From Nonlabens xiamenensis (GTDB lineage: Bacteria; Bacteroidota; Bacteroidia; Flavobacteriales; Flavobacteriaceae): a DNA stretch of 61,659 bases. The position numbers were made by a program, and so were the translations under genes. The stretch spans positions 1-61,659 of the forward strand of contig NZ_RMVE01000008.1 in assembly GCF_003865345.1 (NCBI RefSeq), in the 5' to 3' direction. The notes under the pieces are model-generated. The model saw only the letters and a list, made by a program, of their open reading frames with translations. It did not search any database and was not told the origin of the DNA. Shown here piece by piece: positions 17,867-25,612 of this stretch; position 1 is the stretch's first letter; each line of letters starts with the position of its first letter.

Positions 17867-18336
17867 GAAAAAAAGTTGAATTGCTCAATAAACTTCTGAC
17901 CAGCTAAGTAAATAGTCATATAGCCTGCCAAAGGCACTGAGGTGTGAGTTGTATATTTTCTTTTTAAGATCAAATGAAGTGATAGAGCTGCCACAAGTGA
18001 AATCACAAACTGCAATACGAATTCTTCAATTCCATAGCCTAATGCAAAGGCCAAAAATACGACCACATCACCTTTTCCCAAAGTTTGTTTTGGATCCATT
18101 CCCTTCAAGAACTTAAAATACAATGCAACTCCACCCAACATCAACAGGATAAGCGCGGTGTTCACTGCGGATTCCAAAATGTAAATCTGAAAAAACAAAC
18201 TTTTTGAATACTGTAGACAACCAGATGCCAGTAAAAATAAAAGTAGAACCACCAGATGCACCTGCCTATCCTTAAGATCCTGAAGCAAAATAATAGCCGC
18301 AGAGATCGCCAGCACAATCAATAATATTATAGGCAT
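17863..18336 (-). CDS. prepilin peptidase (A24 family, minimal form)
   Basis: About 157 residues with several membrane helices. The catalytic aspartates of aspartic prepilin peptidases are visible: Asp near residue 21 in the QDLKDRQV turn and the GKGD motif with Asp near 91. The N-terminal methyltransferase/zinc domain of PilD/GspO is missing, so this is the short archaeal-like form. It would cleave the pseudopilin leaders encoded around it. I place the start at the ATG at 18336, which overlaps the TGA of the pseudopilin gene (TGATG); the frame extends one TTG codon upstream. It overlaps gspE downstream. Confidence 0.85.
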   Translation of the reverse strand: MPIILLIVLAISAAIILLQDLKDRQVHLVVLLLFLLASGCLQYSKSLFFQIYILESAVNTALILLMLGGVALYFKFLKGMDPKQTLGKGDVVVFLAFALGYGIEEFVLQFVISLVAALSLHLILKRKYTTHTSVPLAGYMTIYLAGQKFIEQFNFFS

Positions 18337-18749
18337 CAATCTTTAACCACCTCCTTAAATACACCAGTTTCATCGATACGCCACAGATTTAATGTCCCAT
18401 CTCCGTCAAAGTCTACCACAGCCTCAGCTTCTATAACAAAAGATGATGGTGTAACCTCTAACACCCGGTAATCATATTTGGCAATTCCTCCTTCTTTTTC
18501 AGTCAGTGGTTGATCAAAATCCAGATCCTTGAGATCTTGCGCATATTTGGAATTAATGTATCGATATTGTGTTTGCAAAGTATATAAAGATCTTAATTGA
18601 AGTTGGGCTTCCAATGCCTTGGTAGAGGAAATAAATGGCATCAAATTAGGCAACAGAATCATGGTCGCGATCCCGACGATACATAAAGTAACCAACATCT
18701 CTTGTAGATTGAAGGCGCTCAAGTGATTCGGTTGAGTTGGATTTCGCAT
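18336..18749 (-). CDS. gspG: major pseudopilin (GspG-like)
   Basis: A 137-residue protein with a class III leader: HLSA followed by FNLQEMLVTLCIVGIATMILLP. Cleavage before Phe puts Glu at +5, and a 20-residue hydrophobic helix follows. The -1 residue is Ala rather than the usual Gly. The globular end has an acidic DFDGDGTLN segment, a plausible calcium site as in GspG proteins. It is the first gene of the minus-strand operon, diverging from the lipoprotein gene on the plus strand with about 70 bp between the likely starts. Confidence 0.85.
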   Translation of the reverse strand: MRNPTQPNHLSAFNLQEMLVTLCIVGIATMILLPNLMPFISSTKALEAQLQLRSLYTLQTQYRYINSKYAQDLKDLDFDQPLTEKEGGIAKYDYRVLEVTPSSFVIEAEAVVDFDGDGTLNLWRIDETGVFKEVVKD

Positions 18750-18792
18750 TCTTGATTAGCTTGAAATGCTAAAATACATAAAATTCGTTTTA

Positions 18793-18800
18793 TCTTTAGC
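18793..18800 (+). promoter_or_regulatory. -7 element TATCTTTA before the T2SS plus-strand operon
   Basis: TATCTTTAG matches the Bacteroidetes -7 pattern TAnnTTTG in seven of eight positions and lies 16-25 bp before the likely starts at 18817/18826. The identical nonamer precedes the genes at 25613 and 27689. No well-spaced TTG -33 element is evident. Confidence 0.45.
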
Positions 18801-18825
18801 GCAAAGGAAAACAAAGATGGATCAT

Positions 18826-19194
18826 ATGATCAAGTACCGCATTGGGATACTGTGGGCATTATTGATTTTTACCAGTTGTGAAGATATAATAAATGAGGAT
18901 AATTTGAATAACAATCAAATTATCTTAGTGGCACCAGCTAACGACACTAACCTTTCTCCTGGTGTTGTACAATTTGACTGGCAAGCCTTAGAAGGCGCCA
19001 GCTCTTATCGAATTCAGATTGCCCGTCCAGATTTTATCAATCCTGAACAAATTGTCTGGGACGAAATCGTGCAGGATTCCACAGGTACAAATTCTGCTGT
19101 AAATTTGGAAGAAGGTAGTTACGAATGGAGAGTGCGAGGCCAGAACAGTGTTTATGTCACACCTTATAGTTCTGCTTTTTTAGAGATCAATTGA
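18826..19194 (+). CDS. lipoprotein with Ig/Fn3-like domain at head of secretion operon
   Basis: About 122 residues from the ATG at 18826 (18817 is also possible). A signal sequence ends in LLIFTSC, so a lipoprotein is predicted. The mature part resembles a fibronectin/Ig-like strand sandwich (IILVAPANDTNLSPGVVQFDWQALEGASSYRIQIARP ... LEEGSYEWRVRGQN). The stop overlaps the next start (TGATG). Its place as first gene of the operon makes it a candidate pilotin-like or outer-membrane accessory of the secretin, although its fold differs from known pilotins. That role is inference. Confidence 0.65.
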   Translation: MIKYRIGILWALLIFTSCEDIINEDNLNNNQIILVAPANDTNLSPGVVQFDWQALEGASSYRIQIARPDFINPEQIVWDEIVQDSTGTNSAVNLEEGSYEWRVRGQNSVYVTPYSSAFLEIN

Positions 19195-19664
19195 TGCTTA
19201 AATCCAAGAAATCATTATTCGTACTTATTCCGCTGACCTTAATGATTTGGGGAATAATCGGATATCAAATTTATGATGGATTGAATCCTGAGTTGCCACC
19301 ATTGGAACAAGTTGATCAATCCCGCTTTCGCGAAAGCGAAAAGGAAAAAGCAGTTTTGCAGCCACTCAAAGTCCCAATCTATGATCCTTTTTTAGGAACA
19401 CGGTATACACCTAAAAAGACAAAACAAACCATTGCGAAATCTAGCGTCATCAACAAAAAGGAGGTCAACTGGCCATCGATTAATTATCTAGGGTTTATCA
19501 AGAAAAAGGACGGGAAACGGAAGGTGGCTGCTTTGCAGATCAATGGTCAGGTACTCACATTTGAGCCAAGACAGACAATTGATAGTATACAATTACTGAG
19601 CGCTACATCTGGTTATGCTGAATTGAAATACCAAGGAACCCTTAAAAGATTTGAAAAAAACTAA
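19194..19664 (+). CDS. GspC/PilP-like periplasmic connector
   Basis: A 156-residue protein with one N-terminal transmembrane helix (about 8-24), a charged, lysine-rich linker and a small C-terminal beta domain (SINYLGFIKKKDGKRKVAALQINGQVLTFEP...GYAELKYQGTLKRF). This resembles the HR/PilP domain that links the inner-membrane platform to the secretin. The start at 19194 overlaps the preceding stop. The 16-bp palindrome at 19323-19338 lies in the linker and encodes SRFRESEKE, so the insert is in frame and in a disordered-looking part. Assignment is by topology and position. Confidence 0.65.
   Translation: MLKSKKSLFVLIPLTLMIWGIIGYQIYDGLNPELPPLEQVDQSRFRESEKEKAVLQPLKVPIYDPFLGTRYTPKKTKQTIAKSSVINKKEVNWPSINYLGFIKKKDGKRKVAALQINGQVLTFEPRQTIDSIQLLSATSGYAELKYQGTLKRFEKN
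19323..19338. repeat. 16-bp iterated palindrome CGCTTTCGCGAAAGCG (1)
   Basis: A perfect palindrome inside the GspC/PilP-like gene, read in the frame that encodes RFRES. Exact copies recur at 25009, 34004, 38299, 50877 and 60288, with a variant at 42041. Chance would predict far less than one copy in this window. Confidence 0.95.
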
Positions 19665-20856
19665 ATTACCTAGCCACCTTAAAGCAAACGCCTTGCAGTA
19701 CACACTAATCATAGGTGTGGTGATTTTTATCTTGGTGTTGAGTATCATTTTGTATTTTCATTTCAATACACTTGTAGGATATACAACTGACCTGAAGGTC
19801 AAACAAATTCGCAAAAATCAAGATACATTTTTACAAGAGCCATCATTTGCCTACGAAGGTTTAGCCATAAAAAATTGGGGGGCATTTCAAATTACGACTT
19901 CGAGCAAGGAAGGGGATGTTGAACAGTGGGGTCCATTAACCCTTGCAGGCATGACAGCCCAGAAATGGCATCAAGGTAAACTACCACAACTACACCTTGA
20001 AAATAACCCAGGATCTCTGCAGATTTCGGGATCAACAAGAATGGAAGGTGTACTCCATGTTCCCAACGAAATCATCAAAACTAGCAATGTCGCAGGAAGA
20101 ATATATGAAGGTAGAGCCTCAGGTAATATTCTTTTGAGGAGTTCGCAGGACAGACTTCCTAAGTATCGTGGCGGGTTATCCACTTTTCAAGAAGCCATGG
20201 ATTCAACCAAGGACAGTATATTGACTGAACTTCCCACTCAATTGACCCATTCATTCTTAAAAAAAACTGTAGTTTATCGAGACGCTGAAGAGATTATACT
20301 TACCGATAACAAATTGACAGGCAACATAAAAATAATCTCAGATCGTCGAATTACTGTTTCCCACAGCGCTCAATTGAAGGATGTACTTTTGATTGCACCA
20401 ACGATTGAAATTGCACCAAGGTCAGTTATGCAAGCTCACCTTGTGGGTACTGATAGCCTGATCCTAAACAAAAATGCCCACTTACAGTTTCCTAGTTCAA
20501 TGACGACTTTAGTTAAAGAGGAAAACCAAGGTAGGATCCTATTGAAAGAAAAGAGTAGAGTTGACGGATTAATTAATCAATTTTCCCTGCCAAAGCCCAA
20601 AGTGTATGTACCAAATTTGGAAATCTCAGATGGTGCTATTGTGAACGGATTAATTTATAACTTAGGCATCACCCAATTGAAAGGAACGGTGAATGGTAGT
20701 ATTTTTACACATAAGTTTGTGGCATTGGAAAAAGGTTCGGTATATATAAACCTTATTCTTGATGGGGAAATCAGAAATCCCGAATGGACTTCAAAATTAT
20801 TAGATTTATTTGATTTAAAGTCACCTAAAAATCAACCGATCCAATGGCTCTATTAA
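19651..20856 (+). CDS. GspK/PilX-like protein with polymer-forming-like beta repeats
   Basis: A 401-residue protein starting with TTG inside the end of the previous gene. The N-terminal helix (ALQYTLIIGVVIFILVLSIILYF, about 14-36) is prepilin-like but lacks Glu at +5, as GspK-type proteins do. The rest is unusual: from about 215 onward, short beta-strand repeats (DNKLTGNIKIISDRRITVSHSAQLKDVLLIAPTIEIAPRSVMQAHLVG ... DGAIVNGLIYNLGITQLKGTVNGSIFTHKFVAL) resemble a right-handed beta helix or bactofilin-like fold. Such a domain is not normal for GspK. It may cap the pseudopilus tip. It lies between the GspC-like and minor pseudopilin genes. Confidence 0.6.
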   Translation: MKKTKLPSHLKANALQYTLIIGVVIFILVLSIILYFHFNTLVGYTTDLKVKQIRKNQDTFLQEPSFAYEGLAIKNWGAFQITTSSKEGDVEQWGPLTLAGMTAQKWHQGKLPQLHLENNPGSLQISGSTRMEGVLHVPNEIIKTSNVAGRIYEGRASGNILLRSSQDRLPKYRGGLSTFQEAMDSTKDSILTELPTQLTHSFLKKTVVYRDAEEIILTDNKLTGNIKIISDRRITVSHSAQLKDVLLIAPTIEIAPRSVMQAHLVGTDSLILNKNAHLQFPSSMTTLVKEENQGRILLKEKSRVDGLINQFSLPKPKVYVPNLEISDGAIVNGLIYNLGITQLKGTVNGSIFTHKFVALEKGSVYINLILDGEIRNPEWTSKLLDLFDLKSPKNQPIQWLY

Positions 20857-21161
20857 AAAAAATAAAAGCTAGTACGGTGCTTGAAAACCTAATAGCCAGC
20901 GTGATCTTAATGGTCGTTTTTATCATCGCTGGGAATGCTTTGAACCAAAGCTTTAAATCAAGTATTGACAATCGTGACCTGAGTTTTGATAATGAGGTAA
21001 AACGAACGGTTTATTTAATTGTAAACGATCAATTGGACACTCCACAATATATTGAAGTCAACAATCATAATGCTTCATTTTATGAAAAAGATGGATTCTT
21101 GATTGTTGAAGGTAAAAAACACAACTTTTTTAAGGATAAAATATGTTGTTTAAAAAGGTAA
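20844..21161 (+). CDS. minor pseudopilin (GspI/PilV-like)
   Basis: A 105-residue protein with a class III leader: LLKKIKA, then STVLENLIASVILMVVFIIAGNAL. Glu is at +5 after cleavage following Ala. A short globular part follows. It overlaps the previous gene by 13 bp and the next by 19 bp. It would form part of the pseudopilus tip with the neighbouring minor pseudopilins. The exact letter (H, I or J) cannot be fixed by eye. Confidence 0.75.
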   Translation: MALLKKIKASTVLENLIASVILMVVFIIAGNALNQSFKSSIDNRDLSFDNEVKRTVYLIVNDQLDTPQYIEVNNHNASFYEKDGFLIVEGKKHNFFKDKICCLKR

Positions 21162-21622
21162 ACTCGTTCACCTTGACGGAAACGTTGGTAGCCCTCCTGC
21201 TCATGGTAATTATCGTCGGAATAGCTTCTACCATAGTGAATTTAACGTCTCAAAACATCAGAATCATTAAGCAAAATGAAAACGGTTACCGGGATCTGGA
21301 GCAACTTGAATTATTATTAGAGATTGATTTTTCAAGGAGTAAAAGTGTGGTTATTGTAGATTCTACTTTGTTGTTTAAAAGCCCCGTACAAAATATCACC
21401 TACACATTCAACCAAACATCAATTGATGATTCTCGAAATTTGATGCGTGGTCAGGATACCTTATTAAAAAGGGGATTTGAATTGGAATTTTTTAAAAATG
21501 GTAAAGGAACCACCAAAGGTTTGCTCGATGCAATTGAAGTACAATTAACGAAAACTGATCATTTTATATTTGTGACGAAACCCAATGACCTGATTACAGA
21601 ACTACGACCTTATGGCTTTTGA
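21143..21622 (+). CDS. minor pseudopilin (GspJ/H-like)
   Basis: A 159-residue protein with leader MLFKKVNS and mature start FTLTETLVALLLMVIIVGIAS: Phe at +1, Glu at +5, but Ser at -1 instead of Gly. The C-terminal domain is beta-rich. It overlaps both neighbours (19 and 11 bp), consistent with stoichiometric co-translation. Position and size fit a tip pseudopilin; the subtype is uncertain. Confidence 0.78.
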   Translation: MLFKKVNSFTLTETLVALLLMVIIVGIASTIVNLTSQNIRIIKQNENGYRDLEQLELLLEIDFSRSKSVVIVDSTLLFKSPVQNITYTFNQTSIDDSRNLMRGQDTLLKRGFELEFFKNGKGTTKGLLDAIEVQLTKTDHFIFVTKPNDLITELRPYGF

Positions 21623-22748
21623 TTTATCAAAAATAACAAAGTCTGATCCAGATATTTCAACAAAAGAAGACGGGCAAAGCATATGGGAGAGGGAGATATT
21701 CTCCTTTACCCCAACTTTTTCAAAAAAAATTAAAGAGACTTTTTATCTGGAATTAGGAATTCTTCTTGATTCTGGTATACCTCTTAAGCAAGCTCTTGAT
21801 CTGGTTGCACAAGGTTTAAAAAAGAAAAAGCCTAAAGAAGTATTACAAAAAATTTCCGATCGATTGGTTCAGGGAAGCACTTTAAGTGCAGGGTTTAAGG
21901 AACACAATGTGTTTACAAACTATGAAGTGCGCTCCATAAAAATAGGGGAGGAGACAGGAAGGTTAACAGAAGTTATTAAAAGTCTCGCTGATTATTACAA
22001 ACAACATAATGAGCAAAAAAAGGAATTGCTCAACGCACTGACCTATCCAATAATTGTTTTAATAACTGCAGTAGTAGTAGTTTATTTTATGCTCAATTTT
22101 GTGGTCCCAATTTTTCAGGATTTGTTTAAAAGAAACAACACAGAATTACCTTGGATAACTGAAATGGTGATAAAGGCTTCTGAGCTTCTAAATCAATACG
22201 GACTGCTAGCCTTAGCTTTGTTGGTTGCAGGATTAATTGCGAGACGCTTATTAGCAAAAAACAAAACTTATCAAAAATGGAAGGGATTGATAATTATCAA
22301 AGTACCCTATATTGGAACATTGACTACCCGTAGCTACATCAATCAGTTTATCAATGCCATGAGCCTTCTATCAAGTGCCAAGATTAATGTTACCCATGCC
22401 TTGAAATTGATCAGTAACATGATCCCATACTACCCCCTCAACGCTGCACTAGAACAGATCAATAGAGATTTGATTAATGGCGACTCACAGTCTGAGGCTT
22501 TCAAAAAACATCCAAAACTATTTGATAATAAGTTAATTGCAATGATTCAAGTGGCAGAGCAGACTAATCAAGATGAATTAGTCTATCAAAACTTGAAATT
22601 GCATTACAACAACCTGCTCAAGCAACAAGCTAAAACTTTTACCAATCTAATCAATCCGATCCTCACTTTACTTGTAGGTTGTATAGTTGGTTTTATACTG
22701 ATAGCTTTATACTTACCTATGTTTAAGATGAGTACTTTGATTGGTTGA
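21612..22748 (+). CDS. gspF: inner-membrane platform protein GspF
   Basis: A 378-residue T2SSF-domain protein. The first cytoplasmic domain is at about 40-140 (LELGILLDSGIPLKQALDLVAQGL ... GEETGRLTEVIKSLADYYKQ). A helix pair follows (NALTYPIIVLITAVVVVYFMLNFVVPIFQDLF), then the second domain (FINAMSLLSSAKINVTHALKLISNMI ... VAEQTNQDELV) and a final membrane helix. It works with GspE and GspL/M to extrude the pseudopilus. It is the last gene of the plus-strand operon, ended by a strong hairpin at 23018-23047. The family is certain. Confidence 0.93.
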   Translation: MAFDLSKITKSDPDISTKEDGQSIWEREIFSFTPTFSKKIKETFYLELGILLDSGIPLKQALDLVAQGLKKKKPKEVLQKISDRLVQGSTLSAGFKEHNVFTNYEVRSIKIGEETGRLTEVIKSLADYYKQHNEQKKELLNALTYPIIVLITAVVVVYFMLNFVVPIFQDLFKRNNTELPWITEMVIKASELLNQYGLLALALLVAGLIARRLLAKNKTYQKWKGLIIIKVPYIGTLTTRSYINQFINAMSLLSSAKINVTHALKLISNMIPYYPLNAALEQINRDLINGDSQSEAFKKHPKLFDNKLIAMIQVAEQTNQDELVYQNLKLHYNNLLKQQAKTFTNLINPILTLLVGCIVGFILIALYLPMFKMSTLIG

Positions 22749-23068
22749 TTCGTTTGTTTACTCTATTATGTTCGTAACGGTTTAAATTGGGAATTAAAGC
22801 TACATGTATGAAACGTGATGTGCTTTTAAATAGTGCTTTTATTCTTAAAGAAATTGACTTATCCCAAGTTATACGGGATTTATTACACAAACGCTAATTC
22901 TCAAAATTTTTTGGCAAATAAATCCTTTGCTACAGCCTATTATTTCAATTTCACCTCTTTCTAAGCTTTTGTAATTTATACAGAGATTCACAACCTCTCT
23001 ACAGTTTCTACCAACAGCAAAAGCCTTTGAACAATCAAAGGCTTTTGGTCCTTCAACTCTAACATATT
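22749..23068. other. intergenic between convergent genes
   Basis: A 320-bp gap with no gene. Its only clear element is the hairpin terminator near its right end. The rest is AT-rich without recognised motifs. Confidence 0.5.
23018..23047. terminator. bidirectional hairpin terminator
   Basis: Perfect 13-bp arms (CAAAAGCCTTTGA / TCAAAGGCTTTTG) with the loop ACAA lie between the convergent gspF and S74-protein genes. A-rich and T-rich arm ends let it serve both directions. Confidence 0.85.
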
Positions 23069-24229
23069 TTATTCCTGCAAATTGGCAGCGGTCGATGCAG
23101 TACCAGCCGCGGCCTCGGTGTTCAATAAAGCCAATATTTTGGCGATATCCTTGGTGTTTTTCCGTAGTTGGGATTCCTGGTGATCAATGATCGCCTGCTG
23201 TTCACGAATGGCATTCACCAGCACTGGGATCAACTCTGAATAAGAAACACCCATCAGCTGTTCTGGTGAATCATCCACCGTGACAACTTCAGGAATCATG
23301 TCTTTTAGCTCTTGCGCCATAAAGCCTAAATGCAGTTCGCGTTCCTTGTCTTGCTTTAATCGATAACTATAGGATTTTAATGCCAGTACCTCTTTTAACC
23401 CGTAACTTATTTCTTCAATATCTTCCTTGAGCCTGCGGTCAGAGGCAACATTGGTATTTTGGGTGGCAAAAAGTCTTTGCCATCTCAGCTGTGTATTTCC
23501 AAGAGCTTTGTCTGCATTGGTGGCCGGATGAAAATCATTATCATCCATCTCGTATTCTACAGATCCTGAAAATCCAAAACCGAAATTTCCACTGACATCA
23601 TTATTCTCGAAATACAAACTATTCAAGGGGGTTCCCGTGGTCGCATTGGTATATCTAAACATGGCTATTTCTGAGGTAAAGGCATTAGCTCCTTGCTTTT
23701 CTAGGAATAAACCATCATAGACGGCGGTACCCACGTTCAGGTGTAAACGCCAAACCGGACCCGGGGTGTTGATGCCTATACGTCCCAAGGTATTGATCCG
23801 CATTCTCTCGATACCATTGGTGGCTATCGCCATACTGGTGTTGTCTGTGGTTCCTAGGAAGTTCTGGCCCGCACCTGTTCCTGGTGTAGTTCCTGAGTTC
23901 CCTTCTGTGTTCCAAAATCCAGATTTATCATTGTCGGCTAGCAATTTCTCCCAAACACCTAAAGAATTATTCCAGTAATAAAAACCTTTACCGGTGGTTA
24001 GGTTTGTATTGTAAACCAACAAACTTTCTTCTATGGTGGCCGTGGTTACTGGGGCTTGGGTGCTTAAGTCGGCAATGTCCACACGTGGTATAAGCATACC
24101 TTTGTCGGCCGATTGTATCTCAAGAAGCGAACTTTCAGCAGGGTTGTCCGTTCCAATACCTACTTGAGCCATCGACAATGTCGCACCCGCTAGGAGGTAT
24201 ATAAATGAATTTAGGAGGAGATTTTTCAT
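23069..24229 (-). CDS. tail-fibre-like surface protein with S74 endosialidase-chaperone domain
   Basis: A 386-residue protein with signal peptide (LLAGATLSMAQ). The repeat-like N-terminal part is typical of Bacteroidetes envelope proteins (VGIGTDNPAESSLLEIQSADKGMLIPRV, RMRINTLGRIGINTPGP). The C-terminus is a Peptidase_S74 chaperone domain (NVASDRRLKEDIEEISYGLKEVLALKSYSYRL ... GFMAQELKDMIPEVV ... ELIPVLVNAIREQQAIID). The Ser and Lys of SDRRLK match the self-cleavage dyad of this family. No phage genes are nearby, so this is a chromosomal exported trimeric fibre rather than a prophage remnant. Function beyond that is unknown. Confidence 0.85.
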   Translation of the reverse strand: MKNLLLNSFIYLLAGATLSMAQVGIGTDNPAESSLLEIQSADKGMLIPRVDIADLSTQAPVTTATIEESLLVYNTNLTTGKGFYYWNNSLGVWEKLLADNDKSGFWNTEGNSGTTPGTGAGQNFLGTTDNTSMAIATNGIERMRINTLGRIGINTPGPVWRLHLNVGTAVYDGLFLEKQGANAFTSEIAMFRYTNATTGTPLNSLYFENNDVSGNFGFGFSGSVEYEMDDNDFHPATNADKALGNTQLRWQRLFATQNTNVASDRRLKEDIEEISYGLKEVLALKSYSYRLKQDKERELHLGFMAQELKDMIPEVVTVDDSPEQLMGVSYSELIPVLVNAIREQQAIIDHQESQLRKNTKDIAKILALLNTEAAAGTASTAANLQE

Positions 24230-24257
24230 AGTTGAAGTATTTCAAGGGCATATACTA

Positions 24258-24265
24258 CAAATCTA
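24258..24265 (-). promoter_or_regulatory. -7 element TAGATTTG of the S74-protein gene
   Basis: On the minus strand TAGATTTG fits TAnnTTTG exactly and ends 29 bp before the ATG at 24229. No TTG is seen at the ideal distance upstream. Confidence 0.45.
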
Positions 24266-24467
24266 ATGTATCTGTAGATAACTTTAAAAAATGGGTTAGA
24301 TAACTTACATAGATTAAAATACGTAAAACACGGTTTAAATAAAAAAACTACATTTATTCTTTTAACCATGAACAAGTATTGTTTGGTTAGTGGTTCAGGG
24401 TAAATGGACACTTTTGCCTTATTTACAGTTGATCCCAGCAAATGTTAGCCATCCGTATTTACTAGGA

Positions 24468-25481
24468 CTAATTTCCCTTGATGCGGTTCCATAAGTAAGA
24501 CATCAAAAACTGGGCGTCTTCGACTTTCCTTTCTCTTTCTCGTGCTTGTAGTATCTCTCGTTCGTCGTAAAAGAGTTCGTAGGTAAAAACAAACTGTTCT
24601 TCACCTGGTGAAACCGGCATACGACCAAAGCGTAGGTCATAAAAATACCATTGCCCCTCCTCCTTGTCCATTAAATACCAGCCCTTGGTGATCTTGATCA
24701 AACGTTCCAGGTTTTCACGGGAAGCTGGATTTTTGGGTTGAAGCTCGCTCTCGCGTGACTTGGGATAGCGATCAAACTTGATAGGCTGGCTATCAAAAAA
24801 AGAATAATCTGCTATCAAATAAGCGTCCTCAGTCTCAATATTAGCATTCCATAAAATGGTATTAAAAGCTGCGGGTCGGGTGGAAATCTCTTTATAGGGG
24901 ATATTTTGCTGTTCCAAAGCCTGGATAAATTGAGATAAGGCCAATTGTTTCAATACTATGCTCAGCAGCAGATAGCTTGTACTGTAGATAAGACCTATGT
25001 TATTGATTCGCTTTCGCGAAAGCGAACCACGCCTTAAAAACAAAACAGCGATCACACATCCTAAAAAGGGTAAGGTATATAAGGGGTCGATGACAAATAT
25101 CGAATTCAAGGCCAACCTATTGTCTAATGGCCAAAGAAGTTGGGTTCCCCAAGTCGTAAAGATATCTAGCAATGGGTGGGTAAAAATAGCCCAGAAAAAC
25201 AACCAGGCCCATGGTTTCCAACCCAGATTTTTTCTAGCTTCCACCATAGCTGTCAGTTGACCTAACACCGCTGCGGCTATAAAGGCAAATACAATGGAAT
25301 GGCTGAATCCGCGATGCATTTCTGTGGCGGTAATGGTATCCGTAAAGTTACCTACCAATACATCCAAATCCGGAATCGTTCCAGCAATGGCACCATATAA
25401 TAAAGCCTTATTGCCTGCTTTTGATCCCAAAACGGCTTCCCCCACAGCCGCGCCCAATACAATCTGTGTCAAACTATCCAT
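24468..25481 (-). CDS. YdjM/DUF457-family membrane-bound metal-dependent hydrolase
   Basis: About 337 residues from the likely ATG at 25481 (MDSLTQIVLGAAVGEAVLGSKAGNKALLYGAIAGTIPDLDVL). The frame extends six codons further. The family hallmarks are present: PDLD, the HRGFSHS motif and THPLLDIFTTWGTQLLWPL, with several membrane helices in the first half and a soluble C-terminal half. Proteins of this family are annotated as metal-dependent hydrolases, though the substrate is unknown. The palindrome at 25009-25024 lies inside the gene in the frame encoding LSRKR, between two membrane segments. Confidence 0.85.
   Translation of the reverse strand: MDSLTQIVLGAAVGEAVLGSKAGNKALLYGAIAGTIPDLDVLVGNFTDTITATEMHRGFSHSIVFAFIAAAVLGQLTAMVEARKNLGWKPWAWLFFWAIFTHPLLDIFTTWGTQLLWPLDNRLALNSIFVIDPLYTLPFLGCVIAVLFLRRGSLSRKRINNIGLIYSTSYLLLSIVLKQLALSQFIQALEQQNIPYKEISTRPAAFNTILWNANIETEDAYLIADYSFFDSQPIKFDRYPKSRESELQPKNPASRENLERLIKITKGWYLMDKEEGQWYFYDLRFGRMPVSPGEEQFVFTYELFYDEREILQARERERKVEDAQFLMSYLWNRIKGN
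25009..25024. repeat. 16-bp iterated palindrome (2)
   Basis: Exact CGCTTTCGCGAAAGCG, extended to a 20-bp perfect palindrome by flanking TT/AA. It is coding, in the frame giving SLSRKR on the minus strand, in a membrane-protein loop. Confidence 0.95.
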
Positions 25482-25588
25482 GGTGGAAAGATACTTCATT
25501 CGTTCCTTGATGACTCAGCATCTGGAAACGGAGCGTTAAATACTTACCAACTCACAGTTTTTTAAGAGGCTTTACTTCATGATGATCT

Positions 25589-25596
25589 TATCTTTA
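25589..25596 (+). promoter_or_regulatory. -7 element TATCTTTA before the PA2169-family gene
   Basis: TATCTTTAG lies 16 bp before the ATG at 25613, so the transcript would have a very short leader. It is the same nonamer as at 18793 and 27661. Confidence 0.5.
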
Positions 25597-25612
25597 GAAA
25601 AAACTAAACATT

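Noticed and set aside
12798-22748. Type IV pilus rather than T2SS
   Set aside because: No PilT retraction ATPase and a full set of minor pseudopilin-like genes with a GspC/PilP-like connector; the T2SS reading is preferred but not proven.
23069-24229. Prophage tail-fibre region
   Set aside because: No other phage genes nearby; the protein has a Bacteroidetes-type signal peptide and stands alone.
24226-24441. A 71-codon minus-strand frame before the S74-protein gene
   Set aside because: It covers the promoter region and has no recognisable feature.
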